Source: Chryseobacterium elymi
GTDB taxonomy: Bacteria; Bacteroidota; Bacteroidia; Flavobacteriales; Weeksellaceae
DNA length: 64,000 nt
Direction of reading: 5' to 3'
Assembly (NCBI RefSeq): GCF_003385495.1
Contig: NZ_QNUH01000016.1
Location: 1 to 64,000 of the forward strand
Below, piece after piece: positions 35,082-46,755 of this stretch. The notes below the pieces were generated by a model. That model saw nothing but the letters and a program-made list of their open reading frames with translations, was not told where the DNA came from and did no database searches. The position numbers and the translations under genes are program-made. Every line of letters begins with the position of its first letter. Position 1 is the first letter of the stretch.

Positions 35082-37151
35082 ATGAAACATTTTTACAATT
35101 TTTTTTCTCAGGGAAGAGAAAAAATAAACTATTTAAAAATTGCCTTATTCGGTTTTACCGCTTTGCTTACGGGCAGCACTTTAGTATCAGCACAGGTAAG
35201 TGCTTATAGTTTTGCCCAGTCTTCCGGAACCTATACTCCCATTGTAGGGACTGCATTGGCGGATGCCACCGGCAATACTTCGGCAACCAATCTTAACAGT
35301 AGTGTTTATCCTTTAACCCTGCCGTTCGATTTTGTATTTAACGGAACGTCGTACAATGCATTGAATGTGTCAACGAACGGATTTATTACTTTTGGTACAA
35401 CAGCTCCGGGTACAACCACCACCACCCCAATATCAAGTACTACAGGCTATGACGGGGCAGTTTCTGTTTTTGGAAGAGATATAAGCAGTTTTTTTGATAT
35501 AGCTGGAGCCACAGGCAATATAAGTTGGGAAATAATGGGCTCGGCCCCCAACAGGGAAGCTGTTATACAATGGAAAAACTTCAGGCCCAACAGCAGTACC
35601 TCTACAACTGCGGCATATGCCTTTTCATTTCAGATCCGTTTAAAGGAAACCTCGAATACTATTGAAATGGTTTATAGCAGCGGGACTTATTTAGTAGGAA
35701 GTACAACTGTTTCAGGAACAGCTCAGATTGGGCTGAGGGGCACTTCCTCAGCTGATTTTAATACCCGGCTTAATGCCACAACACTGGAATTTATAAACTC
35801 TACCGCAGGAACAGCAAATAACAGCACACAGGCATTCAATACAGCTAACTCAATTCCGGGAATGCCTTCTGCAGGGTTAATGTATATCTGGACACCGCCA
35901 ACATGCTATGCTCCATTGGGACTTACAGCAGGCACAACCACCAATAACAGTGCTTCCATATCCTGGACCGCTTCTCCATCAGCTCCATCAGGATATGATA
36001 TTTATTACAGTACTTCCAATACACCACCAACATCTTCTACAGCACCTACTAATCCAAATGTTTCGGGGATGTTTGCTTCCATAGGATCACTGGCACCTTC
36101 TACAGTATATTATATCTGGATCAGATCAAATTGCGGAGGAGGAGATACAAGTGTATGGTCGCTTCAGCCTATACAGATTGTAACACAATGTCTGCCACCG
36201 GCAATTCTTACAACTGCTGGTGCTACTGTTTGTCCTAATCAGACTGCAACATTGTCAGCTACAGCAGATACCGGAGCATCTATAACCTGGTATGATGCTC
36301 CTACGGCGGGAAATGCAGTAGGCACAGGACCGAGCTTTACAACACCTGTCTTAAGCAGCACAACACCTTATTATGTAACTGCTTCAACAGGAGGTACGTC
36401 TTCAACCGGAATGGCGAATGCTATATCTACATCAGGTTATACTCAGGATGCAGGTCTGCTTTTCGATGTTTATTCTACTGTTACTATTAATGGGGTGTAT
36501 GTATATCCAATGGGTACGGGAGCAGGAACTGTAGAAATTGCTTTACAGGATGGCAATGTTTCCCCTGCTGTGACATTACAGACAATTACGGTAAACCTGA
36601 ACGGTTCTGCAGCTCCCTATGTAAAGACTTATGTTCCTTTGAATTTTACAATTCCACCGGGAAGCAATTATAAATTAATGATGCTGACAAGGTCAGGCAG
36701 TGTGTCCGGATTGGTAAGAGAATCCGGGGGGACCTGGGGTAGCTATCCATTTACGGTGCCGGGAGCATTATCTATAACAGCCGGGAACCTTACCGGAAAT
36801 AGCGCTACAGCATCTTATTATTATTTCTATGACTGGCAGATCAGCAGTAAATGCGAAAGCGCAAGAACAACCGTTACTGCAACAGTGGACAGCATGTGTT
36901 TAAGTACATCCGAAGTGAATGCTAGAAATCAGATGAAAGTATATCCTAATCCATTTAAAGATATCATAACCATTACTGATATTGAAAAAGTAAAATCTAT
37001 TCAGGTTTTTGACAGTGCAGGAAGAATGATAAAAATTATTGATAATCCATCTCAAGAAATCTATTTAGGGGAATTGAAATCAGGATTATACATTCTAAAT
37101 CTGACTATGAAAGACGGAAATATTGCTCACGTAAAAGCGATTAAGAAATAA
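35082..37151 (+). CDS. T9SS type A sorting domain protein with a fibronectin type III domain
   Basis: A 689-aa secreted protein. N-terminal signal peptide with an unusually long charged head (MKHFYNFFSQGREKINYLK) and a hydrophobic core ending LVSAQ (about 38). Then: a beta-rich region (40-268, NALNVSTNGFITFG), a fibronectin type III domain (about 270-363), an Ig-like segment typical of such proteins (about 370-440, ATVCPNQTATLSA), a beta sandwich, and the type IX sorting tail from about 617 (KVYPNPFKDIITI ... GLYILNLTMKDG). The tail directs export across the outer membrane by T9SS and usually attachment to surface LPS. Its ligand is unknown. Confidence 0.88.
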   Translation: MKHFYNFFSQGREKINYLKIALFGFTALLTGSTLVSAQVSAYSFAQSSGTYTPIVGTALADATGNTSATNLNSSVYPLTLPFDFVFNGTSYNALNVSTNGFITFGTTAPGTTTTTPISSTTGYDGAVSVFGRDISSFFDIAGATGNISWEIMGSAPNREAVIQWKNFRPNSSTSTTAAYAFSFQIRLKETSNTIEMVYSSGTYLVGSTTVSGTAQIGLRGTSSADFNTRLNATTLEFINSTAGTANNSTQAFNTANSIPGMPSAGLMYIWTPPTCYAPLGLTAGTTTNNSASISWTASPSAPSGYDIYYSTSNTPPTSSTAPTNPNVSGMFASIGSLAPSTVYYIWIRSNCGGGDTSVWSLQPIQIVTQCLPPAILTTAGATVCPNQTATLSATADTGASITWYDAPTAGNAVGTGPSFTTPVLSSTTPYYVTASTGGTSSTGMANAISTSGYTQDAGLLFDVYSTVTINGVYVYPMGTGAGTVEIALQDGNVSPAVTLQTITVNLNGSAAPYVKTYVPLNFTIPPGSNYKLMMLTRSGSVSGLVRESGGTWGSYPFTVPGALSITAGNLTGNSATASYYYFYDWQISSKCESARTTVTATVDSMCLSTSEVNARNQMKVYPNPFKDIITITDIEKVKSIQVFDSAGRMIKIIDNPSQEIYLGELKSGLYILNLTMKDGNIAHVKAIKK

Positions 37152-37175
37152 ATTTTTAAGTAAAAAATTAAAAGC

Positions 37176-37211
37176 CCGGAGTTTTAAACAGCTCCGGATT
37201 TTTGTTTTTGA
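37176..37211 (+). terminator. Rho-independent terminator after the T9SS protein gene
   Basis: Stem CCGGAG / CTCCGG with a 10-nt loop, followed by ATTTTTGTTTTTG. It lies 24 nt after the stop codon, upstream of the thiamine operon promoter. Confidence 0.85.
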
Positions 37212-37220
37212 GACTTAGAT

Positions 37221-37251
37221 TTTGCCTGTTCTGAAAAAATACCTACCTTCG
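37221..37251 (+). promoter_or_regulatory. Putative promoter of the thiamine operon
   Basis: TTTG (37221-37224), 19-nt spacer, TACCTTCG (37244-37251), one mismatch from TAnnTTTG. The predicted start at about 37255 coincides with the 5' edge of the TPP riboswitch. Confidence 0.6.
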
Positions 37252-37256
37252 TCATA

Positions 37257-37337
37257 ACTTTAGGGGTGTCTGTAAACATACAGACTGAGACTTTACCCTT
37301 TGAACCTGATCTGGATTATACCAGCGTAGGGAAAAGT
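37257..37337 (+). promoter_or_regulatory. TPP riboswitch (THI element) of the thi operon
   Basis: Contains the invariant TPP-binding sequence: GGGGTGTC, the pyrimidine-sensor CTGAGA (37285-37290), ACCCTTTGAACCTGAT, CTGG and CCAGCGTAGGGAA. P1 is ACTTT (37257-37261) pairing with AAAGT (37333-37337). No strong terminator follows before thiS (37407), so regulation may be at translation initiation. Binding of thiamine diphosphate should repress the thiSC-thiF operon. Confidence 0.97.
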
Positions 37338-37406
37338 AAATGACTTTACTGTACATTCTATTGTGCAATAACGGCCATTCCTAAAGTATATATAAAATAA
37401 TTAGGA

Positions 37407-37613
37407 ATGGAAATTACAATCAACCACACTACGAAAACATTTGAAGTACTTCCGGATAATCTGGAAGCGCTGATGGCTATGGAAATCCCCGGAAAGAAAA
37501 AAGGGATAGCTGTGGCTCTCAACAACCGTATTATTCCATTGTCCGCCTGGACAGAAACAATCCTTAAAGACAAAGATTCAGTTTTAATCATTACTGCCAC
37601 TCAGGGCGGTTAA
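37407..37613 (+). CDS. thiS: Sulfur carrier protein ThiS
   Basis: A 68-aa ubiquitin-fold protein that carries sulfur as a C-terminal thiocarboxylate for thiazole synthesis. It ends exactly in ITATQGG, with the Gly-Gly needed for adenylation by ThiF. The MEITINHTTKTFEV start and DNLEALMAM segment fit the ThiS fold. First gene after the TPP riboswitch; thiC follows 24 nt later. Confidence 0.93.
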   Translation: MEITINHTTKTFEVLPDNLEALMAMEIPGKKKGIAVALNNRIIPLSAWTETILKDKDSVLIITATQGG

Positions 37614-37625
37614 TTCACTTAATAA

Positions 37626-40008
<2,383 letters not shown>

Positions 40009-40036
<28 letters not shown>

Positions 40037-40758
40037 GTATCGCAGGATTTGATCCCTCAGGAGGAGCAGGTCTCTTATCAGATATAAAGACATTTGAGCA
40101 GCTTGGTGTAATGGGATTAGGCGTATGCACTGCAATGACCGTTCAGACAGCCTCTACATGTTTAAATATAGAATGGTGTCCATTAGACGAAATAATGTCA
40201 TCGGTAACGGTTTTGATGAAAGATAATCCGGTTCAGGCTGTAAAAATCGGGATAGTAAAAGATGCTGTGTTTCTGGAAAAAATTATAGAAACTGTACAGT
40301 ACCATAGTGACGGGGTAAAAATCATCTGGGATCCTGTATTAAAAAGTACTTCAGAGTTTTCTTTTTTTGACCTGGAAACCTTATCTCTTTTGACGGATGT
40401 TTTAAAAAAAATTGACCTTATCACACCCAATTATAATGAATACAGTGTTTTACAGGAACACAATCTTTTAAATCAAAACCGGAATTCTTGTGCTGTACTG
40501 GTCAAAGGTGGCCACAGAAATGATAAAGTAGGTACAGATATCCTGATCTGGGACGGAAAAGAAATTTCATTGAAACCAAATACAGATGAATTCTATAAAT
40601 TTTATCCAAAACATGGTTCGGGTTGTGTGCTGTCTTCAGCAATTGCAGGTTGGTTGGCAAAAGGAGAAAGTCTGGAAGGTGCCTGCAGAAAAGGAAAATT
40701 ATATATCGAGAAATTTTTAAAAAGCAACCCCTCTTTATTGGGTTTTCATTCAGTTTAA
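40009..40758 (+). CDS. thiD: Hydroxymethylpyrimidine/phosphomethylpyrimidine kinase ThiD
   Basis: Phosphorylates HMP and HMP-phosphate. The N-terminal ribokinase-like motif [25 protein letters not shown] (about 9-33) and VLVKGGH (about 163-169) are visible, and KHGSGCVLSSAIAG (about 204-217) holds the anion hole and catalytic Cys. At 249 aa it is slightly short of the usual 260-270 but complete. I keep the start at 40009, since MQKERPFTMSIAG aligns with the usual ThiD N-terminus; the Met at 40033 would instead give a 4-nt ATGA overlap with the previous stop. Confidence 0.93.
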
Positions 40759-40760
40759 TC

Positions 40761-41375
40761 ATGGAAAAATTACAATACATATCACAAGGATCAACAAGAG
40801 AAGAGCAGGAGCTTAATATCCGGAACGCTTTAGATAATGGTATAAAATGGCTGCAGATACGCTGGAAAAATGCTCATGAAAACGAATTTTTCCAACTCTG
40901 TGAAACGTCAAAGAAACTTTGTTCAGAATACCAGGCGGTCTGTATCATTAATGACCATGTTCAAATGGCAAAAGAAATTGATGCAGACGGTGTTCATTTG
41001 GGTTTAAAAGATATGTCCATTGAAATTGCAAGACATGTTTTAGGTAAAAATAAAATCATCGGAGGAACGGCTAATACTCTTTCAGATGTCCTTCAGAGAA
41101 TTAACGAGCCATGTGATTATATAGGTTTAGGACCTTTGAGATTTACGGCTACAAAAGAAAAACTGAGCCCTATCCTGGGGTTTGAAGGCTATCAGGATAT
41201 TATTAAAAATGTAAAAGACAAATCGATAGCCATTCCGAAGATTTATGCGATTGGGGGAGTTGTGCTTGCGGATATAAAACCTCTTCAGCAGATCGGGATA
41301 TATGGTGCCGCAGTTTCCGGAGAGATTACCAGCCAGCCATATGTGATCAGTGAATTTAAAAAAGAAATGATATGA
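40761..41375 (+). CDS. thiE: Thiamine phosphate synthase ThiE
   Basis: Joins HMP-diphosphate with thiazole phosphate to give thiamine phosphate. I use the ATG at 40761 (204 aa), 2 nt after the thiD stop; the longer frame from 40623 overlaps thiD entirely. ThiE blocks are all present: WLQIRWKNA (about 26-34), [20 protein letters not shown] (about 61-80), [25 protein letters not shown] and IYAIGGV. This is the canonical copy compared with the TenI-like gene two positions upstream. Confidence 0.94.
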   Translation: MEKLQYISQGSTREEQELNIRNALDNGIKWLQIRWKNAHENEFFQLCETSKKLCSEYQAVCIINDHVQMAKEIDADGVHLGLKDMSIEIARHVLGKNKIIGGTANTLSDVLQRINEPCDYIGLGPLRFTATKEKLSPILGFEGYQDIIKNVKDKSIAIPKIYAIGGVVLADIKPLQQIGIYGAAVSGEITSQPYVISEFKKEMI

Positions 41376-42148
41376 ATAATCAGAAATTAATAATAGCAGA
41401 CAGAATATTTGAGTCAAGATTGTTCTTAGGAACAGGAAAATTCGGAAACCTTCAGGAAATGGCTGCCTCTGTGATCGCTTCAGGAACAGATATGGTCACC
41501 ATGGCTCTGAAAAGAATAGATTCTGGTGCAGCAGAAGACGGGTTACTGGACTCATTAAAAGAAACCAATGCTCATCTCCTCCCCAATACTTCAGGAGCCA
41601 GGACTGCAAAAGAAGCAGTATTGGCAGCACAGCTCGCAAGAGAGGCATTGGAAACCAACTGGGTAAAATTAGAGATTCATCCTGATCCTAAATACCTCCT
41701 TCCTGATCCTATTGAAACCCTTTATGCAACAGAAGAGCTGGCCAAACTGGGATTTATCGTAATGCCTTATATCCATGCTGATCCGGTTTTATGCAAACGT
41801 CTGGAAGGTGCCGGAACTGCTGTGGTAATGCCTTTAGGAGCTCCAATCGGGACCAATAAAGGACTGAGAACATTGGATTTCCTCGAGATCATTATCAGTC
41901 AGAGCAATGTTCCTGTTGTGGTAGATGCCGGAATCGGGGCGCCTTCGGATGCCGCAAAAGCGATGGAAATGGGAGCTGATGCCGTTCTTGTCAATACCGC
42001 AATAGCCGTAGCAAGAAACCCTGTCAATATGGCTCTGGCCTTTAAAGAAGGCGTTATTGCCGGAAGAAGAGCCTTTGAATCAGGTTTGGGTGCAATCGCA
42101 GATCATGCCGAAGCATCAAGCCCTCTGACCTCTTTTTTATTTGAATAA
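41372..42148 (+). CDS. thiG: Thiazole synthase ThiG
   Basis: Forms the thiazole phosphate ring from 1-deoxyxylulose 5-phosphate, dehydroglycine and ThiS thiocarboxylate. A 258-aa TIM barrel with [12 protein letters not shown] (about 12-23), the Schiff-base lysine region [31 protein letters not shown] and [31 protein letters not shown]. It overlaps thiE by 4 nt (ATGA) and precedes thiH by 12 nt. Confidence 0.97.
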   Translation: MNNQKLIIADRIFESRLFLGTGKFGNLQEMAASVIASGTDMVTMALKRIDSGAAEDGLLDSLKETNAHLLPNTSGARTAKEAVLAAQLAREALETNWVKLEIHPDPKYLLPDPIETLYATEELAKLGFIVMPYIHADPVLCKRLEGAGTAVVMPLGAPIGTNKGLRTLDFLEIIISQSNVPVVVDAGIGAPSDAAKAMEMGADAVLVNTAIAVARNPVNMALAFKEGVIAGRRAFESGLGAIADHAEASSPLTSFLFE

Positions 42149-42160
42149 TATCAGCAAACA

Positions 42161-43279
42161 ATGAACAGCTTTAAAGATATTTTTGAACGCTATCAATGGG
42201 ATGAGGTAAAAGAAAGACTTGGAAAAGTAACCCACTCAGAAGTACTGAACAGCCTTCAGAAGAAACAAAAAACGATGGATGATTTTCTCAACCTTCTTTC
42301 CCCTGCCGCTGCACAGGAACTGGAATTGATGGCCAAAATGACCCGTCACCTTACCCAAAAACGCTTTGGAAAGACGATTCAGCTGTATGCTCCCATGTAT
42401 CTCAGCAATGAATGTCAGAATATCTGTACCTACTGTGGTTTCAGCCTGGATAATAATGTAAAAAGGAAAACACTTTCCGATACGGAACTGATGATAGAAG
42501 CCTCTGTTCTAAAATCTATGGGAGTGAATCACGTCCTGTTAGTAAGTGGAGAAGCCAATAATACAGTCGGAATTTCTTACTTTCAAAATGCCGTCCGCTT
42601 ATTGAAACCTAATTTTGCTAATATCTCGATCGAGGTACAGCCTTTATCAGAAGAAGAATATCTCCAGCTGCATAAGGAAGGCGTTTATTCCGTTTTGGTC
42701 TATCAGGAAACTTATCATCAGGAAGTCTATAAGGAATACCACCCTAAAGGAAAGAAATCTAATTTTAACTTCCGATTGGATACACCTGATAGAATTGGAC
42801 GTGCCGGAATTCATAAGATCGGACTTGGTGTGTTGCTTGGGCTTGAAGACTGGCGTGTAGACAGTTTTTTCAATGCTCTTCACATTGATTACCTGCAGAA
42901 ACAATACTGGAAAAGTCGTTTTTCAGTTTCCTTTCCAAGACTCAGACCTGCAGAAGGAATTATTGAACCTAATTTTATCATGGAAGATAAAGACCTGTTA
43001 CAACTGATCTGTGCCTACAGAATATGGAATGAAGACCTGGAAATTTCAATATCCACAAGGGAAAATGAAAAGTTCAGAGACAATATCATATCACTTGGAG
43101 CTACGGCCATGAGTGCAGCCTCAAAAACAAATCCCGGAGGCTACGCCGTAGATGTAGAATCTCTGGAACAGTTTGAAACCAGTGACGAACGCAGCATGGA
43201 AGAAGTGAAAAACAGCATCAGAAAAGCCGGATATGATCCGGTGATGAAAGATTGGGATCCTGCCTACAGCGGAATTTAA
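42161..43279 (+). CDS. thiH: 2-Iminoacetate synthase ThiH
   Basis: Radical SAM enzyme that cleaves tyrosine to dehydroglycine and p-cresol for thiazole formation in anaerobic-type pathways. The cluster motif CX3CX2C is CQNICTYC (about 86-93). Also present: LLVSGEAN, SIEVQPLSEEEY, YQETYHQEVYKEYHPKGKK and SFPRLRPAEG. A 372-aa protein of normal length. A 118-nt gap with an inverted repeat separates it from thiF, unlike the tight spacing elsewhere. Confidence 0.97.
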   Translation: MNSFKDIFERYQWDEVKERLGKVTHSEVLNSLQKKQKTMDDFLNLLSPAAAQELELMAKMTRHLTQKRFGKTIQLYAPMYLSNECQNICTYCGFSLDNNVKRKTLSDTELMIEASVLKSMGVNHVLLVSGEANNTVGISYFQNAVRLLKPNFANISIEVQPLSEEEYLQLHKEGVYSVLVYQETYHQEVYKEYHPKGKKSNFNFRLDTPDRIGRAGIHKIGLGVLLGLEDWRVDSFFNALHIDYLQKQYWKSRFSVSFPRLRPAEGIIEPNFIMEDKDLLQLICAYRIWNEDLEISISTRENEKFRDNIISLGATAMSAASKTNPGGYAVDVESLEQFETSDERSMEEVKNSIRKAGYDPVMKDWDPAYSGI

Positions 43280-43286
43280 AAAATTA

Positions 43287-43403
43287 AACCATTAAGAACA
43301 TTGAAATCATTAAGTCTAATTAAGAAAAATCAATAGATTTTTTTTAATCTTAAAACGGAGCTTATCTTAATATTTGTTAACAGCTTAAAAAATCTTAATG
43401 GTT
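43287..43403. repeat. Inverted repeat inserted between thiH and thiF
   Basis: Perfect 11-bp arms AACCATTAAGA (43287-43297) and TCTTAATGGTT (43393-43403). The inside is built of repeated CATTAAG / TCTTAA words. The right arm overlaps the first possible thiF ATG (43398). This looks like a copy of a dispersed intergenic palindrome. No T-tract terminator follows. Confidence 0.65.
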
Positions 43404-43418
43404 CAAAACAATTTTGGA

Positions 43419-44129
43419 ATGAAAAGCAAAGATATTTTTACAAGATACAGCCGGCAGATATTTATCGAAGAAGTTGGTCTGGATGGGCAACGAAGAATAA
43501 TGGCTTCCAAAGTCCTTGTCATTGGGGCCGGAGGTTTAGGAAGTCCGGTCATTCAGTACCTTGCCGCTGCCGGAGTCGGAACTTTAGGTGTGGCAGATTT
43601 TGATGAGGTAGAACTTCATAACCTGAACCGCCAGATCATTCACAATGAAAATACCGTTGGAGCCTTAAAAGTGAAAAGTGCTGAAGTCTTTGTTGAAAAT
43701 CTTAACCATCAGGTGAAATTTGAAGGGATTGATAAAAGAATTGATGACTCAAATGCAGAAGAAATCCTTTCTCAGTACGATATTATTGTAGACGGATCCG
43801 ATAATTTTACATCCAGATACCTAATCAATGATACTTGTGTGAAGCTTGGGAAGCCTTTGGTTTACGGAAGTATTCTGGGTTTTTCAGGACAAACCGCCGT
43901 ATTCAACTATAAAGAAAGTAAAAACCTTAGAGACCTCTTTCCGGAACCACCTTTTGACGAAAATTTACCGGATTGTGACAGTCTCGGAGTTTTGGGCGCA
44001 TTACCAGGCATTGTAGGGAGTATGATGGCTATGCAGGTTTTAAAGATCATCACCGAACTTTCTGTGCAAGCAAATCAACTTACCCTTATTGATGCTCTGA
44101 ACTGGAGATTCCAGACCATAGATTTTTAA
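43419..44129 (+). CDS. thiF: ThiF/HesA/MoeB-type adenylyltransferase
   Basis: Adenylates the ThiS C-terminus to allow sulfur transfer. A 236-aa protein from the chosen start at 43419 (MKSKDIFTRYSRQIFIEEVGLDG); the earlier ATG at 43398 lies within the repeat. Rossmann motif GAGGLGSPV (about 40-48), NLNRQIIH and DNFTSRYLINDTCV are visible. The zinc-binding CxxC of E. coli ThiF/MoeB is missing at its usual place (NLRDLFPEPP instead of CYRCLFP) and so is the C-terminal CxxC. The catalytic Cys region (PDCDSLGVLGALPG) is kept. Confidence 0.9.
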   Translation: MKSKDIFTRYSRQIFIEEVGLDGQRRIMASKVLVIGAGGLGSPVIQYLAAAGVGTLGVADFDEVELHNLNRQIIHNENTVGALKVKSAEVFVENLNHQVKFEGIDKRIDDSNAEEILSQYDIIVDGSDNFTSRYLINDTCVKLGKPLVYGSILGFSGQTAVFNYKESKNLRDLFPEPPFDENLPDCDSLGVLGALPGIVGSMMAMQVLKIITELSVQANQLTLIDALNWRFQTIDF

Positions 44130-44152
44130 ATTAAACTGGGTTGGGGTTAAGG

Positions 44153-44293
44153 GGCAGGAAGCTGGAAGAGGGAGGCTGGAAGTTAATAGTTGACACTTAT
44201 TAAAAATTTGATGAAGGCATAAAAGATTAATAGCTTACTGTAGTTCTGTTTTAAGGACAATGTCTTCCCTCTTCCGGCTTCAAACTTCCTGAC
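44153..44293. repeat. Imperfect inverted repeat after thiF
   Basis: GGCAGGAAGCTGGAAG (44153-44168) and further GGAAG copies on one side face CTTCCCTCTTCCGGCTTCAAACTTCCTGAC on the other (about 44264-44293). The arms match imperfectly over about 30 nt. The gap from 44130 to 44407 has no gene; this repeat and the terminator at its end are all I see. Confidence 0.55.
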
Positions 44294-44350
44294 ATTCTTA
44301 AAAAAGGAATATCCTATCCGGACTCAGGTTAAATTATATTGTTTTTAAAT

Positions 44351-44386
44351 AAATGAGGCAGTAAAGAAATTTTACTGCCTCATTTT
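44351..44386. terminator. Bidirectional terminator between thiF and the outer-membrane barrel gene
   Basis: Fifteen-bp perfect stem AAATGAGGCAGTAAA / TTTACTGCCTCATTT, loop GAAAT, with A- and T-tracts on both flanks. It lies 22 nt after the minus-strand gene's stop and about 220 nt after thiF. Confidence 0.88.
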
Positions 44387-44407
44387 ATGATTTTTAATTC
44401 TAAAAAA

Positions 44408-46630
44408 TTACTGTGCCTGCTGCATAACGCCTGTGTCTTCTTTTTTAGTCTGATTCAGAATATTTGGATCTTCCTTAGCCAGTTTATTCTTGGTAGGAAT
44501 TTTGTAGTTAATTGAAATTCCGAAATTTCTGGTGTCATACTTACTTCTGATCATTACAGCCTGGCCTTCGGGCGGATTGGAATACACCTGCATCACCTGC
44601 CCGTTGAAAATATCATTCGCGAAAACGGAAACAGTAAGACGGTTGTTCATGAACTTTTTCGTCAGTGTAATATCCATGTTATTGTTGAAAGGTTTATCCG
44701 CCGTAAAGTAGAAATATCCCGCTTTTGGAGTAAGATAGCTATAATTAGCCGTCAGTTTTATGTCTTTCGGTAAAAGCAGCTGGGTCATGATATTAAAGAT
44801 CCAGAAGCCTTTATTGTTTAAATTATCAATATCATGTTTCTGATAACCTGCATACAGATACATAAAGTTAATTTTGTCAGGGTTAAAATTAAACTTCATG
44901 ATCTCGCTCATCGGCTTGCTGAAAATCATAAACGGTATGGGAAGACCTACATTAAAGTTATGAATTTTCATATTCGAAATATTCACCTGTTTATTGTAAA
45001 GGTTCTTGCCGTTTTTCATAATGATCTGTGCTACCTGATCTTTTGCAGAACTTACACTGTACCCAATGAAGGCATAATCAAACGCTGAAACTTTCAATTC
45101 ATAATTATCAAAGATCGTGGGCTGAAGATCCGGGTTACCGGTAACTTCCGTATTCGGGCCGGCAAAGATGACGTTGTTCGGGTTCAGGGCAGAAATACTT
45201 GGCAGAGTAATCTTTTTGTTGTAGTTCGCTGCAATATAGACCTGATTCATCAGACTATATTGTACGCTTGCATTCGGAAAAAGCTTGAATTTATTGAAAG
45301 GTGTTAAATCTCTTTCCAAAACAACATTATCCTTTATGGTTCTTGTAATCCCGGAAATATCATAATTTTCTGCTCTTGCCCCTAAAGTAAAGTCAAACTT
45401 TTTCAGTTTAGCCTGAAATTCAAGGTAGGTAGAAGCCGTCTGTCTCTGATATTCCAGATTGGTAAGGCCTTTACTTTCCGTATCATAATCCTGTCTTTCA
45501 TACAAACCGCCCAAACTCACCTTTCCACCATCCAGAAGCTTAATCGGCTGTGAATAGTCTATCTTAAAATTCGCGACCCGCATATCCGATTTATTATCGA
45601 GCACATTTTCTCCACGATAAAAAAGAAAAGGTTCTAGCGGGTTCGTATCAGTGTAAAATCCTCTTTGGAAGAAATTGTCCTGGGAGAATTTAGAAGTAGC
45701 TTTAGTATATCCGAACTGGAAATCCAGCTTTTGAGATTTGTCGCTGAAACGCTTCTGATACGTTACAACAGCTTCCTGTCTTAAGTTATTGGTGTGAGCA
45801 ACATCCGATGCTTCATAATCAGCTTCCCGGTATGTGATAGGACTAAGACTTACAGGGATATCGGCAAGTCCTCTGCTCGCAGTATAGTTATCATTATTAT
45901 TGTGATAAATATCGTAGTTCAGCAATAATCTGTCCTGTCCAAGGTCAAAAGTCAGCCCTGATTTTGCAAAATATCCGCGTCCTATTCTGTCCGTATTGTT
46001 ATGCAGAAGCACATCCTGATCGCCATTCAGCATACTTTCGCGATAGTTTTGACCAACATTCAGCTGCCATCCGAAATACTTGTTTCTGGCATTTAAGTTT
46101 AATGAATTGGTAGTTCTGCTTCTGAATTTATCGTAATTGGTAAACGAGTAATTTCCTGAATAAGTTGCCGTTAAATATTTATTGGCATTTTTATTTGTAA
46201 TGATATTCATGATGGCACCTCCTGAAGTGGCAGGAAATTCTGCTCCTGGCTGCGTGATCACTTCAATTCTGTCTACCGAATTGGCCGGCATTCCTTCAAG
46301 GAAAGAATTTAATTCATTCGAAGTAATATTAAGAGGTCTGCCGTTCAGATAAACATCCAGGATCTTGCCCTGATACATCATTCCCGCAATATCGGTAGAC
46401 ACCAATCCGGGAAGTTTTTTAATGCCTTCCAGAACATTACCGTTGTTAAGCTGAGGTTGTTCAGAAAAGTCAAAAATAGTACGGTCTGCTTTCTGTTCAA
46501 CGGCTTTTTTAGTTTTCGTAATAATTACGCCTTCAATTTGCTTTTCCTTTTCTGTATTATTGCTGCTTTTCTCCTGAGAATAGGCGAAAAAAGATCCCAG
46601 CAGGGATAAAGCTAATATAGTTTTTTTCAT
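44408..46630 (-). CDS. Outer membrane beta-barrel protein, TonB-dependent-receptor-like
   Basis: A 740-aa outer-membrane protein. Signal peptide MKKTILALSLLGSFFAYSQ (about 1-19), then a plug-like region: IEGVIITKTKKAVEQKADRT (TonB-box-like start), VLEGIKKLPGLVSTD, LDVYLNGRPLNITSNELNSFLEGMPANSVDRIEVIT and GGAIMNIIT. The rest is a long beta barrel ending in an aromatic strand (ISINYKIP) and a low-complexity C-terminal tail. It matches the family often called outer membrane beta-barrel protein (OMP_b-brl_3) and lacks the CarboxypepD_reg domain common in Bacteroidota receptors. Substrate unknown. Confidence 0.87.
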   Translation of the reverse strand: MKKTILALSLLGSFFAYSQEKSSNNTEKEKQIEGVIITKTKKAVEQKADRTIFDFSEQPQLNNGNVLEGIKKLPGLVSTDIAGMMYQGKILDVYLNGRPLNITSNELNSFLEGMPANSVDRIEVITQPGAEFPATSGGAIMNIITNKNANKYLTATYSGNYSFTNYDKFRSRTTNSLNLNARNKYFGWQLNVGQNYRESMLNGDQDVLLHNNTDRIGRGYFAKSGLTFDLGQDRLLLNYDIYHNNNDNYTASRGLADIPVSLSPITYREADYEASDVAHTNNLRQEAVVTYQKRFSDKSQKLDFQFGYTKATSKFSQDNFFQRGFYTDTNPLEPFLFYRGENVLDNKSDMRVANFKIDYSQPIKLLDGGKVSLGGLYERQDYDTESKGLTNLEYQRQTASTYLEFQAKLKKFDFTLGARAENYDISGITRTIKDNVVLERDLTPFNKFKLFPNASVQYSLMNQVYIAANYNKKITLPSISALNPNNVIFAGPNTEVTGNPDLQPTIFDNYELKVSAFDYAFIGYSVSSAKDQVAQIIMKNGKNLYNKQVNISNMKIHNFNVGLPIPFMIFSKPMSEIMKFNFNPDKINFMYLYAGYQKHDIDNLNNKGFWIFNIMTQLLLPKDIKLTANYSYLTPKAGYFYFTADKPFNNNMDITLTKKFMNNRLTVSVFANDIFNGQVMQVYSNPPEGQAVMIRSKYDTRNFGISINYKIPTKNKLAKEDPNILNQTKKEDTGVMQQAQ

Positions 46631-46741
46631 AATGTTTTTTTACTACTGTTCAGTTAGACGTAAAAAAGGACGATTTGTTACGATGAAATTTGCGAAAAGT
46701 TAAATTTTTGGGCAATTATTTTTTTATTTCCGAAATAATTA

Positions 46742-46749
46742 TATCTTTG
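46742..46749 (+). promoter_or_regulatory. -7 box for the leader of the TonB-dependent receptor at 47140
   Basis: TATCTTTG matches TAnnTTTG exactly. Transcription would begin at about 46753, a few nt before the riboswitch-like element. The transcript leader would be almost 390 nt long, which itself suggests leader-based control. Confidence 0.6.
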
Positions 46750-46755
46750 CCACGT

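Noticed and set aside
40623..40760. N-terminal extension of thiE from an upstream in-frame ATG
   Set aside because: It overlaps thiD fully and adds 46 residues unlike ThiE; the ATG at 40761 follows the thiD stop and gives the normal length.
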